Positions 10,422-21,647 of a DNA stretch of 64,000 nucleotides are shown piece after piece. The notes under the pieces were generated by a model that ran no database searches, was not told the origin of the DNA, and saw only the letters and a list, made by a program, of their open reading frames with translations. A program made the translations under genes and the position numbers. The stretch covers positions 1-64,000 of the forward strand of contig JALGAS010000007.1 of the NCBI GenBank assembly GCA_023078685.1. Direction: 5' to 3'. Positions within the stretch are counted from its first letter, which is position 1. The number at the start of each line of letters is the position of its first letter. The stretch is from Neopestalotiopsis rosae. Taxonomy: Eukaryota; Ascomycota; Sordariomycetes; Amphisphaeriales; Sporocadaceae.

Positions 10422-11684
10422 TTACTCGGCTGCATCCAGATCGTCGTGCTCACGGGGTGGCGGCGAATCGGCGGCTTGTAAAATGTTAGTCAAACTGTCG
10501 GCATGAATATGGAGAAGGTTTCGACTCACGCTTTCTGTCATCACCGTTGGTTCCGTTCTCACGGCGATCGCGGTCATCGCGCTCGTCCTTGCTGTCTCGG
10601 TCTCTGTCACTATTGGTCACATAGTATTAGCGTCTGTTGCTTGCTAAGACTTTCTGCTTCATTTCCGCATCGCTTTCTTCATTGACTTGGAATCTGGGGA
10701 AGTCGTACCGAGGGTCAGGGCTTCGAGAACGGTCTCGGGTGTCGCGGCGCGAATCTCTGTCGTAGTCCCGGTCACGGTCGCGGCGATCATCCTTTCTAGG
10801 CGAGTAATCTCTAGTGCTGCGTCTAGGAGAAGGAGAGCGGCCACGGCGCGGCGATCGAGGAGCACGGCGAGAATCACGGTCACGGTCACGACCCGAGTCA
10901 AAGCGCCAAGAAGCAGATGGAGGAGTGCGTGCCCACTGGATCATGTTAGCTTTTTGGCTGTTGTGTAGTCGAACAAAAGGTGCCTACCTCGATCTTCAAG
11001 ATCTCATCACGCCCGAGACGCTTGTTATGCATCTCATAGTAGGCATCGTCAGCATCGCGACGATCCTCATACTCAACGAAGGCGAACCTAGAATGTTGCG
11101 ATCAGCGTCACCAATCTCAAAGGGGAGTTCGTCTTGTAATGCGGTGAGCTTACAGTCTGCTGGAAGCGCTGCGAGGAGCAGGGATATCACATCGCACAAG
11201 GCGACCATAGCTAATAGGGATCAGAGTCAGCAATCATACCACAGTTTAAACTTTCCGTTTCCGCATCGGTGCGTAATGATTCGAGTTCCCGCCACGGAGT
11301 TGGGCGGGCCGCCGATTCGCGAAACACGTAAACGAAGGATCCGACCGCTCGATCGAAAGGGAGATGCTGAAATCTAAGTATACAAGGCGAGCGATGGAAG
11401 GGACGAGGGGGGCAAAGGACGGCTCGATGACCCGGCGTGCGTATGCGTGGGCGAGAAAACGGGTAGGCTCGCGGGGGACGGCAGGGGACCGTGAGATAGG
11501 CAGGAGCACCGCAGCCAGAAGGACGGTCGATCGAGGTTCCGAGTACGACGACGACGACGACGATAACGATGACGATGATTTTTTTCTAGTTGACATACCG
11601 TTCGAATTCGTACGCGAGGTCGCGAGCGCGGGTGCCGTGGCTGAAACCAGTCACATAGAGCGTAGTGCTGCCGCGAGAAGACAT
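10422..11684 (-). CDS. srp1: SR-family splicing factor, Srp1-like (one RRM plus RS/RD tail)
   Basis: This is an RNA-binding protein of the SR family, expected to act in nuclear pre-mRNA splicing. Six exons join in frame: 11684-11599, 11210-11154, 11087-10988, 10935-10709, 10609-10530 and 10474-10422, giving 200 residues. The RRM spans about residues 8-80 with [20 protein letters not shown] and [20 protein letters not shown] (RNP1-like). This closely follows fission yeast Srp1. The tail alternates Arg, Asp and Ser ([20 protein letters not shown]) and ends [10 protein letters not shown]. Intron 1 is 388 nt against 52-99 nt for the others. For intron 4 I chose the GTACGA donor because it keeps the RD-rich frame. 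If it is not spliced, the frame instead ends at 10627 with a different tail, so two isoforms are possible. Confidence 0.85.
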
Positions 11685-12623
11685 GGTTGCTGTGCGAGTT
11701 GTCGTATGTAGTGACTGATGAAGAAAAATGAGGGAAGGGGGAAAACTGGAGATAAAAGACGAGAATGCGCCGACTAGATGCGCGCGTAAGAGCCAATCCT
11801 AATAATGGCGATCTGTAGATGGGGTTCTAGTCCGTCCGCAGTCTTTGAAGGTGAGGTTGCGAAAAAGGTTGGTTGGTTGGTGGTGCCACGCGAACGGCTG
11901 TGACAATTAGGTAGGAAAAACTTGACTTCCGAGGCGACTGACCTACAGTGGCTCTGGGGCGGCTGGAGGCTAGCGTTGCTAAAGACACTTTTTGTGGGGG
12001 TCTATGACGTCGGTGCCTGCCAAGCCCTTGTCGGTTGCACCGACGACAGCCACTGCCTCAAGGACCGCTTCAGTGTCGTGTTGGTGGACAGGTTGTAATG
12101 GGTGGAGGCTTCGATTTGTTACTCCTTTGATAATCTTGGATACTAAGGACTGCTTGACAGCAAGAGTGATGGGACAAGTAAAGGAGGGATAACTCAATGT
12201 CACAATCGAATTAACGTTTCCATCGCCAAAGGCAATTGTCATGGTTGAGGGTATCTTGGCAAAATGTCTAAGCCATTATTTATTCGTCGCTTGTCTATTA
12301 TACTAAATGTCCAATCTGGTTTGTGGGATCCTACACGAAAGTCGTTTTTCATGTACAGTATCCGCAAACCCGCAATGTTCCCTTTGCATATTCCATCATT
12401 TTGAGAAAACTCCGTCTCCTGCCGATACAGTCCTGGAAGAAGAAAACAAGCCTTCCCTAATAGTTGCACTGTAGAATAGAATGAAGGGCCCAAGCCGCCG
12501 AGAGCTGGCTCGGGATGAAAATATAGTACAAAGCCAAAGACTGCCATGTAGACGAGCGCCAGAATGACCTTTGGTCATGGCTCATCATTGGAATCATACT
12601 CGGCAGATCTGCAGAATTTTGTT
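11685..12623. other. Intergenic: srp1 promoter side and Fic1-like 3' end
   Basis: Only short frames without family resemblance are visible. The left edge is the promoter side of the SR gene and the right edge the 3' untranslated region of the next gene. Confidence 0.55.
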
Positions 12624-15435
12624 TTAATAGCCACCGTGGCGCCTTGACCTTCCGGTGCCAATGTCGATACGACTCATCTCATCCATGAGAGCCCAGTCCT
12701 CGCCGCCAGCGTTGCCGCCTGGACCAAGGCCACCACTCATCAGTGGGACTTTTGCGGGAATGGGAGGACCGCTAATATATGCTCCGTTGGGTGAACCATA
12801 TGCTGGACCGTAGTTCTCGTAGTCGAACGTTCCAGCGCGGACCAATGCAGTCGGCGGTGTGCTGTTACGTTGGTGTGATGTTGCCGGGCCCAGCGGGTTA
12901 GGATGTGGTGCTGGTGCCGGCAAGGCCGATACATGGTGGTTTCTCTTCTTTTGTAATTTGTTTCGCCCAGAAGCCGCTGGAGGCGACGGCTCAATGTCGA
13001 CTGGAGCATAGGGCGATGGTATAGCAGCCATAGACTGGGGCCTGGCCGTGATCCTAATCTGTCGACGGCCCGAGGGCGGCAGAGGCTGTGCTCCTGCAAG
13101 AGCAGGCCGTGAACCGGGTGCTGCTTCCGGGTTCTTGGGCTGCTTGGGTTCCGGCTCCGGTGCCCAAGTATCCATTGGGAGGTGATCCGATGGATCAACC
13201 TCTCTACCATCGGCTGTGACAATCTTGCCGTATGCATTTGTATATTCACCATTTCTGGTCTCCTCCTGTCCCGAAGACACAGACGGATTCAGTTCGTCGT
13301 ACGAATCAGGGCCGAATGGTACGCCCGATAGCCGCCTTCCACTTCCATCCTCCCTCGGCGGGGGAGCTGGGCTGACCGATTTCCTCTTTATTGTGTGGCT
13401 CGGGTTAGGACTAGGTGAGTGTCTCCGCATCTGAGTATTAGCCACGGGGCTTGCTCCATGGGAATAAGATGCACCGTAGCCTCCGGAATCTCTATGGTGG
13501 TGGCTATATGACTGGGGCACGTGGCTAGCGGGTGGCTCGCTGTGCTGTCTTCCTCTAGTAGGCGTCACGACAGGGGCAGGTTGCGTGTAACGACGCTCAT
13601 GACTCCTGCTTTGGTCTTCTCGGATGCGGGCTGCGATTTCTAGCGATAAGGCTGGATCTACACCAGGCACCAAAGCTGGCGGGACAGGCGCTACGTCAAA
13701 ATTGCTGGAGCGTGGCACCATGACACCGTCCGACATGCTTCGGTCCGTGTATGGGTCGCCGCTGGCATCAAACGAGTTGGAGTGCGAAACCATGGCACGA
13801 TCATCGTAGTGATTCATGGCAGCTATTGGCGATGGAGAAGTGGTGAAGTTATTCATGCCGTAAGGCGAAGGTGGGAAGTTAGCAGATGCGGCGCTGCCTC
13901 GGCCACTCAGGTTCAGAGGGGCAGGGCTGGGAACCGCTCCATATGCCATTTCAGCGTGCGCTTCCTGAATGGAACTTGGCCGGCGAGAACGTGCAGCTGG
14001 TGGCGTCCATGTTTCGGGCACGTCCTCCACTGTTGGCTGCAGAGAACGTGGGTGCGGCTCATGAACGGCGTCATATGAGTGGTGTCGTGGCGGTGATGGG
14101 TGGTTTGGATCCTCATAAAGCAATTGCTGTTTTGGCATTTCTGGCGCCGAATCATATGGGCGGTAGACTGGCCGACCTGGATAACTCGAACCAGAAGGCA
14201 TTACCTGGGTAGGGGAAGGTACCACCTGCGCGGTATGCCGATGAGCCTCATTTCGTAGCACGTCGTGTCTCATTTGCATGGAAGGTGTCGCCTTGTGCTG
14301 CGATGGCACGTTGACTTCGTGTGACGTCGCACTATTGTTTCTCACTCGATGGGCTGGAGGAGGCGGCGGACGCCCATCGTCTGCTGGTGGTGCGCCGCCT
14401 AGTGATCGAGGACCCAGCACTGCTGGCGGGCTCGCTTCAAGGACTGGCGGAATGTGGTGGTGAGAAGTTCGCGGGCCATGGTCGTGTGCCCGTGAGTACT
14501 GCTCATGGCTGTGTCGGCGGTCATCCTCCAGAGCAATAAACTTATCATTAGTATCCACAGATCGGCGAAACTGCGCATCGTCATGGTGTGAAGGTGGAGT
14601 TGCAAAACGGTTCCCATGGTCAGGTGTTCCGTATGGGTCAACTGGGGCGAAACGAGCAGGCTGTGCCATGTTGTATTCCACCGCCTGAAGAGGAGACTGC
14701 GTTGGGATGAAGTTGCCGTGCGGCTGTGGCCTGGCAGGTGCTTGAACAGGCTCTGGCATTGGCTTTGCCGCAGGAGACGGCTCTGTAGATCCAGGGTTCG
14801 ATGGCAGAGGCCGCCTCTTGACAGCCGTCCGTGACGAAACGCTACCTGCATCGGCTTCGGGGGCGGAAGACACAGGTTTTGGCTTCGCAACGGGCTTCTC
14901 TGGCTTTGGCCTGCTGTCGTAGAATGTGGTCTCGATTCTGATCTCGCCTGCATATTTTCCCTTGCAGTTCAAGCTCTGCCACTGGTCACTCTGGCCTCCA
15001 CCGGGCAGAATGATATCTCTGAGATCTATCCATGTCTCTCCGATCAGTTCCGTCTTCTTGTCGTCATTGAACACTGAGAGCTTGAGTTGATAGTAATCTG
15101 GAGAGTCGTGTACAGGAAAACGCAGTTCCTGGTCCCTATAGCGCCGATTTAGTCAATTGAGGGGAGCTCTTTTCACGCACTTTGCGCATATGCGCGAGTA
15201 CTTACCATTTCGGAGTCTGACCACCTCGAACGTCTGTTGTCGTCTTGCGGGCTTCCTTGCCGAGGCGCGCAGCGCAGTATGGGTCCTGCTTTCCAATTGT
15301 CTTTCTGTTGGGCAGGTTCTTTGCTCGATCGACAATGAGTACCAGTGTGCCTATGATTGGGCCATCAATGCTCATGTCTGAAAAGATTCCCGCCGTGTGC
15401 ATCCCACTTAGTGGGTTCTTGGTTCTGGCGGCCAT
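12624..15435 (-). CDS. fic1: C2-domain ingression protein, Inn1/Fic1-like
   Basis: This is probably a cytokinesis protein that links the contractile ring to septum synthesis. Two exons (15435-15206 and 15135-12624) encode 913 residues. The C2 domain is formed across the intron at about residues 20-140: GTLVLIVDRAKNLPNRK, DPYCAARLG, then FNDDKKTELIGETWIDLRD. The remaining 750 residues are low complexity, rich in Pro, Ser, His and Arg, with many PxxP stretches. In yeast Inn1 such motifs bind SH3 domains of Hof1 and Cyk3. The start is set by MAARTKN directly before the C2 domain. An ATG at 15074 would remove half of the C2 domain. The tail is much longer than in yeast, as is usual in filamentous fungi. 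Role inferred by similarity. Confidence 0.8.
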
Positions 15436-18400
15436 GTTTGCAAGCTAGGTTGCCTGCCTAGCAACCCGACTTTGTGCTGTATCTTGGTCTGATTTTACTA
15501 ACTGCGCCCGCAGAGAGATAAGTCGAAAGGCGCTTATCGAGGGCTGCAGCGCAAGCAGAATAGTTGGTCGGTAAACTATGTGTGCTGGGTTTTGTTGATA
15601 TATTTGTATTTCCCTTTTCCAACTCTTGCTAGGACTGGGTCAAAGGGCAGCAGCGCAGCTGTATATGAATGAAAGGACGTGCTGTGTTGCCGGTGGAGAA
15701 GTGAAGTCAGACGTCAGTGTATCTGTCAGTCTGTCTGCCTCACTGTAAAATGCCCCAAAGAAAATAGATTGCGTGGGCGAATAGACTGAAGGCGGAGATG
15801 GAGACAAGACGGATAGGATCGAAGACAGGCAGATCAATCAATCAAGTCGACCAAGTGTCGTGCAGCACGAATGGAGAAAATCGAGATGCAAACCGGGAGA
15901 AGAAGAGAATGGCTTGTTTGCAATTGGTGATTGCTGGTCCAAGGCCTCTGCAACTAATGTATGAACCATGGAAAAGCTCCCGGTGGCTGGTCGCGTCAGG
16001 GCTCGGGTTTGTAGCGAAGTGGGAGGCTGGGATGCAGGCAGTGGAACAGTACTGTAGTAGCTTAGCTTGATACTACTGGACCTCAGATGGGTGGTGGTCT
16101 TGGGTGGTGGTGGCCCAGTCAAGGGTGCATGGTGCAGTGCAGCGGTGCCTCTCTCGTTCCAGTCGCGCCCACCCTTCTCTACGTAGTGTGTACATTGCGC
16201 CCGCTGAGCCTACGAGCAGTGCCTGGTGTGATTTGCCAGGATTGCAAGGTACCGGCCTCTGGGCCAGATTCAGCTCGGTCCAGCTACAAGGGCCTTGTTT
16301 AGTGGGGAGACGGGGGATCGATTGCCAATTGCAGAACCGCTTTTCCAGGGGTTTCAGTCATTGGGCCTTGGAAGCTCATCTTTTTTCGTTTGTGAGTGGG
16401 CCGATGATCTCTGTTCAAAACAATAGAATTCAGGTCGGCAATGGGGAATTGACGAGGGAAAAAAAGACCATGGTCAAGGTACGGCAATTAGGCCCATGGG
16501 AGCCACATACTGGACCTGTGAAAATTACCTATCGAGGGAGCAGATCTCTAACTACTAGCCGCCAGCCGCTCAGCTGGCTTGGGAGCAGCTGGGTCGCAAC
16601 CGTTGTTTCCTTCTTCTGCCACCGACCGTCTGATTCCTTCTTGATTACGACCGAGGACCCAGCATAATCGAGATGGCTTTTACACTACAATTCACTACTT
16701 AAGACTCTGCCTACAGTACAGTGCCCGGCACCTACTCCTCTTGCACACAGAGAGGGGCAGGTTACTCTATTTCTTTCGGTCATCTTTTTGGACAACTTAC
16801 TGGTTGCCTGACGCGTACCCATCGGGGCGCAATGCTGAGGGGATCCCATACATGAGAATTGGTTATGACGTCCATTCCCGCGCAGCCTCCAGCAACAACC
16901 CTGAAGCCAGGCTCCCACTTTTGGGTCAACATCTCGGATATGAACTTCTCGCTACTTCGTACATACTATACGATAGAGGACCCCACGACAGGGACTCCGC
17001 ATTTTTGTTGTCCAACGGTTCTACTGAAAACTCTAATTCCCATATTTTGTGCCCAAGGCGGCTCCAGGTAGGAGAGGGAAGAAACTTCCATGAATCCACT
17101 GATCGCTGGCCGAGCGAACTTCTCTGACTTTTGGAAACCTGTCTTGCCCGTCTTTTCAGCTCCCTTCCCCCTTCTTCGTTGAATAAAGTGAGGCGTGCAG
17201 ACGGGCCCGGGCGGATCGTCGGCGAGGATGTTGTCTTTGTTCGCAATCGATGACTGCAGCCAAGTTCAGATCCGCGTAAGCATTTAATAGTTCTATTGGC
17301 GACCTTGACATCGGCATAGGCCCTTTTTTTGCATCTACTGTACCTGTCTTGGCCTGTCTGTCTGTCAGTGTCAAGACAAATTGAGTCAGATAACCACGCG
17401 GAGATTGCGCGAGCACGTGGCAGAAACTCACAATTACCAAAACGTCATTCTCGACCGACTTTCAAAGGGTCCGTAATCTCGGGAGTTCCTTTGTTGTTGT
17501 CCCATTTCTAACTTCCGAGCGAATCACCTGGAGCGACTACCTTGGCATCTACCGTGATTTCATATGTGTGCTCGGAAGTCGCATACATTTTGCGACAAAA
17601 CCCTCGTGCACGAGACTATAGTGCCCACCAGTGACCAGTGACCAGTCATAGTACGGAATATACTGAACTGGGCTAGCTGATTTGTCTAAAAGTCAGGTAC
17701 GCTATCGAGATGGTTCTAGACATTGCTGTCATGGCAACTGAAAGTCCGAGGGTCCAGAGGCGTCTTCCTCGATCTATCTACTAACCTGATTCGGCGCAAC
17801 CATCTCAGGTTGAACGACAAAGTAGAATGTTGCGATTCTACTGTTTGCGGCGCTCTTGGTAAAACACGAACAGCCACAGCCAAGCTCAGCAACACGTTCT
17901 GCTTGCGCGGCAGCTCGACGAAGGAACAATTGTGTTCAACTGTGCCTGAATCATTGACAAGCAGCTGCCGCGCAAGCAACCCTTCCTCCCAACTAGACGC
18001 CCTTGGCGCCAGCGCTAGAAGTCGTCCTGTCGTGCCCTATCCGAGTTACATTTTTACCCTATAGATTAGCATCGGCCCTTTGGAGGTCGTCATATGGTCT
18101 GACTATGAATGCCTCGTAGGAAACGGGACCCCGAGCGAAACAGCTATACTAACTTGTAATTGCCTCATTGGGTCTCAATCTAATCGCTGCCTATTGTGGA
18201 CTCTAGAGGGTAAAACAAGTTACCATCCATTTTTTCCCCATCTCATCACCCCACTTACTGAAACCCGCCTTATAGTACCATACCCACGACGTACATTACC
18301 CACACGGTATGTAAGAATATAGTGGGAAAACTTGGTCGGCTATGTCAGTGACGCACACGGAAGCCTCACCATGGCGGCCGCTGTTGTCTAAATGCATGCA

Positions 18401-18860
18401 GAAGCTTTGTTGAAAACTTCCGACCCTGCCTGGCGAGGCGTCAACGTGTCACGGCAGTGCCCGCATCCGGATAAAAATGGAGAGTTCTCGACGAGGAAAT
18501 AGCATGGGTATGTTGGAATGGGAATTTTTAGGAATGTAATTGCATTTCTCCCAAGGCACCAGGAAAAAAAGAGGAAACACCCCTACAATTCGGATATGCT
18601 TCCGGGTGGTTATACTACCCGAGGGCTGTGCTACCCACTTTGCGTTCTAAACTCCGCCACGTTTCCGAACTCTCCGACTTTAGTAGTTGACTATGAAAGT
18701 CTACACAGCTTGTCTAGCTACCGGTACTTCAAGAATGTCGAGCATTTCTCCATTCCCCCTTGCATGACTAGACGATGCCTAATGCGTAATGGGGAACCTA
18801 AGCTTTTTCTGAAAGCGTCGAGAAAATTGAACCATGACAAGCCAGAGCAAGCATCCGCAT
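15436..18860. other. Intergenic, 3.4 kb, no recognised gene
   Basis: The left end is the promoter side of the Fic1-like gene. Several frames of 100-190 codons exist on both strands, but they overlap one another, have no family resemblance and lack plausible splice partners. GTGACCA direct repeats occur at about 17630-17646. Confidence 0.55.
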
Positions 18861-20894
18861 TCAGAGGAAGAAATGTTCGGTATGGAATAGAGCACCACTG
18901 CCATCAAGCTGAGGGCAGGGTCGCCAAGGGTCACAATCCGGCGAGCAGACCGTGCCATTATCGGGCACGACGCCGTCCTTGCCCAGGTAACCGCGAATAA
19001 TGTCCCGGGTGCACGCGCTCGGGGCCGAGGCGGCGCAGTGGCCGGCGTTGTCCTGGATCACGAGCGCCGCGCCCGGGTGCCGCCCGGCCATGGCGACGGC
19101 GTTGCGGAGAGGGGTCACGGGATCCAGGCGCGACGACAGGAAGAGCAGCGGCGCGGCGGGCTTCCCCCTGACGAGGGAGCGGTCGTGTTCGGGAGTGGTA
19201 AAGGGGCCTGTGAATCGCCAATCCGGCCGCGCGGTCCAACCCGCGCAGGCGAGTCGTATCTTGGCCCAATGCTCGCCCATGGTCTGGGATTGTGACTTGA
19301 GCTCCTCGAGGTAGGACTGCCAGTAGGCCACGCCGGCGTGACCGGTCTCGTCCTCGCCGTCGCTGCACTTGATGGCGCTCCAGGCGTCTCTGCCGGTCAG
19401 GGTCGCCAGCGTTGAGCTGTTGGGCTGTGCGCAGGCATCGTGCAGCTTTGGTAGCGAGTCGGCCATGTCCGCGCGGAGAAGAGTGTAGTTACCCGCGAGC
19501 GCGTCGTTGAGCAAGTTGGAGAGGGGCACGAAGGAATCCACGGGTTTGTAGAGAGGGGTGATGAAGGCCCTGCGGATATCAGCCCCGGTGATCAACGTGA
19601 TTTCGTGGTTTTCAATTATGCTGATGGGTTCCTGATTAGTTTGTGTGATAAAATGGTCGACTCTTTCCTTGATATCTTCCCATTGAGTGTCCGACGGCCG
19701 TTTCAAGGAACAATCGTGCTCTGGACTGAAGCATCCTCTATAGAAATCGTCCACAATGTCTTCTGCATCGTGGAGATTGGACAACCATGTCTATACTTTT
19801 CGTTAAACAAGCTACCATAGGTCGTCATGAAGAGTACGTGGACTCACACCCTTGACGTAGTCATCAGCATCGACGATGCCATCGAGAATCATGCGCCCTA
19901 CTCGGCCAGGATACATCGAGGCAAAGGCGTTGCCCAAGAAGGATCCGTCTGATACACACATGCCAATCAATACTGGGTGCAACAGGAAAGTGCCAGTTCA
20001 TGACCTTTGGAGAAAATAGTGAGCATGACATAGTGACAATATGAGACTCACAGGAAAATCCCCAATACATGATCCTCGGCGCATCTGCAGGCTTCAAGAC
20101 TTTTTCCATGTTGAGGGGTTCAAACTCAGGAGCGGGCGGCGATCTCAGCGCATGGATTTGGTCGAGCATCTCCACCATATCCCTTACCACGCTCGCAGTG
20201 GACAGGTAGGGGAGAATGGAGTCTTCCTTCATGGTCGCTTCACATAGTTGTCCAGTGGCCTTTGCTGCGGCCCACCGCCGTCTGAAAGCGTCATCACTGG
20301 CATCCAGAGGCCCAATTGCATTTGTCTACTCGACAGTCAGGCACATGTATAATAGGGCAAAGGTCGTTTGTGGATGAGGAAATTGTTCCATGGTACATCT
20401 GTAGAGAAAAGGGAAGAAACACTGACCTGAAGGGCAGCGACGTCGCGGGCCGCAATGTCTCCATCGTAGCAGTCTGCTCTGGGCGTCGTGAACCCGACCC
20501 CGCGCGGATCCCAGCCGAGGATCTCGTACTGGCCGCCCGTCACGTTCTGCAACTTGCGGCCGCTTTGAATGATTTGACTGATCCCCGATCCGCCCGGACC
20601 GCCCGGGTTGGTGAATATAGTGCCACCAAACGCGGGATCACCCTCGGCGACGGTGGCCGGCAGCTTTGCGATTGCTAGCGTGACATTGTGGCCGACGTTG
20701 GAGTTTTGCCAGTCCAGCGGCACCACCAATCGTGCGCATTGCAGATCTTGGTAGCATGGCTTATAAGAGAGTGTCGCGCTGGGGGTGATGGATTCCCAGT
20801 CGAAATCCGTAATGCCGACTGCAAAGGACCGACCGAAGAGCAGGCCCATGACTGCGGCGGCGAGCAGAAACCGCCATATTCGAGGATCGTCCAT
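18861..20894 (-). CDS. Secreted S33 alpha/beta-hydrolase peptidase (tripeptidyl aminopeptidase-like)
   Basis: This is a serine exopeptidase-like alpha/beta hydrolase, probably extracellular. Four exons (20894-20427, 20325-20052, 19948-19848, 19790-18861) encode 590 residues. Residues 1-25 form a signal peptide (RIWRFLLAAAVMGLLFGRSFA). The oxyanion region reads FTNPGGPGGSG. The nucleophile motif GFSYGS is created across intron 2, which decides the acceptor at 19949-19950 over another AG 24 bases upstream. The remaining triad is Asp in SSRLDPVTP and His in NAGHCAAS, in a TAP-like C-terminal domain. Many N-glycosylation sequons and paired cysteines near the end (CSPDCDPWRPC) suit a secreted enzyme. 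The exact substrate is not determined. Confidence 0.88.
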
Positions 20895-21647
20895 GTCAGA
20901 TCAAGTGTGGCCGACAGCACAACTTATCGCATGCAAATGACAGGGTTGTCACAACTTGTGAGAGACGTTTAGATCTTAGGTAGGCTTCTCGTGTCAGACA
21001 GATAGAGGGTATGGGAAAAGACCCCAGAAAGAACGGAACTGTGGGTTTATTGATGCTTGAGGAACGGAAGATTTCCTCAACGATGCTCTGAAAGCTATTT
21101 TGTATCCCCGCTGAGTAATAGTCGCACCTTTCGTCAGTGTCGGAAATGTAGTCGTGTAGGCTTTTGGTGAGTATTTTGCATAGATGGGTGGCGGAGAAGC
21201 ATGCAAGTACATGTAGCAGCCTAGTAACGCGGGGAGAATGCAACCATACAATGACGCATCGCCGAGAAGCATTGAATGAGGTATTCAGCTGGACAGAATA
21301 GTGTCACGACTCAAAGGATTCACTTCACCCGTTTTCTCATTTGCTCTCGGATAGGCAATATCATGTCACAGTTAAACTTGGCGACACATAAAAAGTAAAC
21401 TTTATACAACATGAATTGCAAAACAATACATACAGCAAAGGCCTTCTAGCATCAGCCCTACCAATGACTAGGTCCGTCCTATACACAAACGACTGGCTTT
21501 CCTGGTATCCGCAGCGCTTAATCAAATCTGGCATGGAACGACTCAATCAACCGTTGCCACCCGAACACCAGAATCATACTCGTCGTAACATCATAATAAT
21601 TTGATCACAGCGTCGTCATTCCTTCATCCTGTTCGCTCTGCTCCCAT
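20895..21647. other. Intergenic
   Basis: This is the promoter side of the peptidase gene and the 3' side of the coiled-coil gene. Only short frames without resemblance to known proteins are visible. Confidence 0.6.

Noticed and set aside
12239..12547. 102-codon minus-strand frame downstream of the Fic1-like gene
   Set aside because: Probably 3' untranslated sequence; no resemblance to known proteins.
14399..14953. 184-codon minus-strand frame within the Fic1-like gene
   Set aside because: A shadow frame produced by the low-complexity His/Pro/Ser coding sequence.
17716..18064. Overlapping frames on both strands
   Set aside because: They mirror each other on opposite strands and neither has a family signature.
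18518..19000. 160-codon plus-strand frame
   Set aside because: It overlaps the 3' end of the well-supported S33 peptidase on the other strand.
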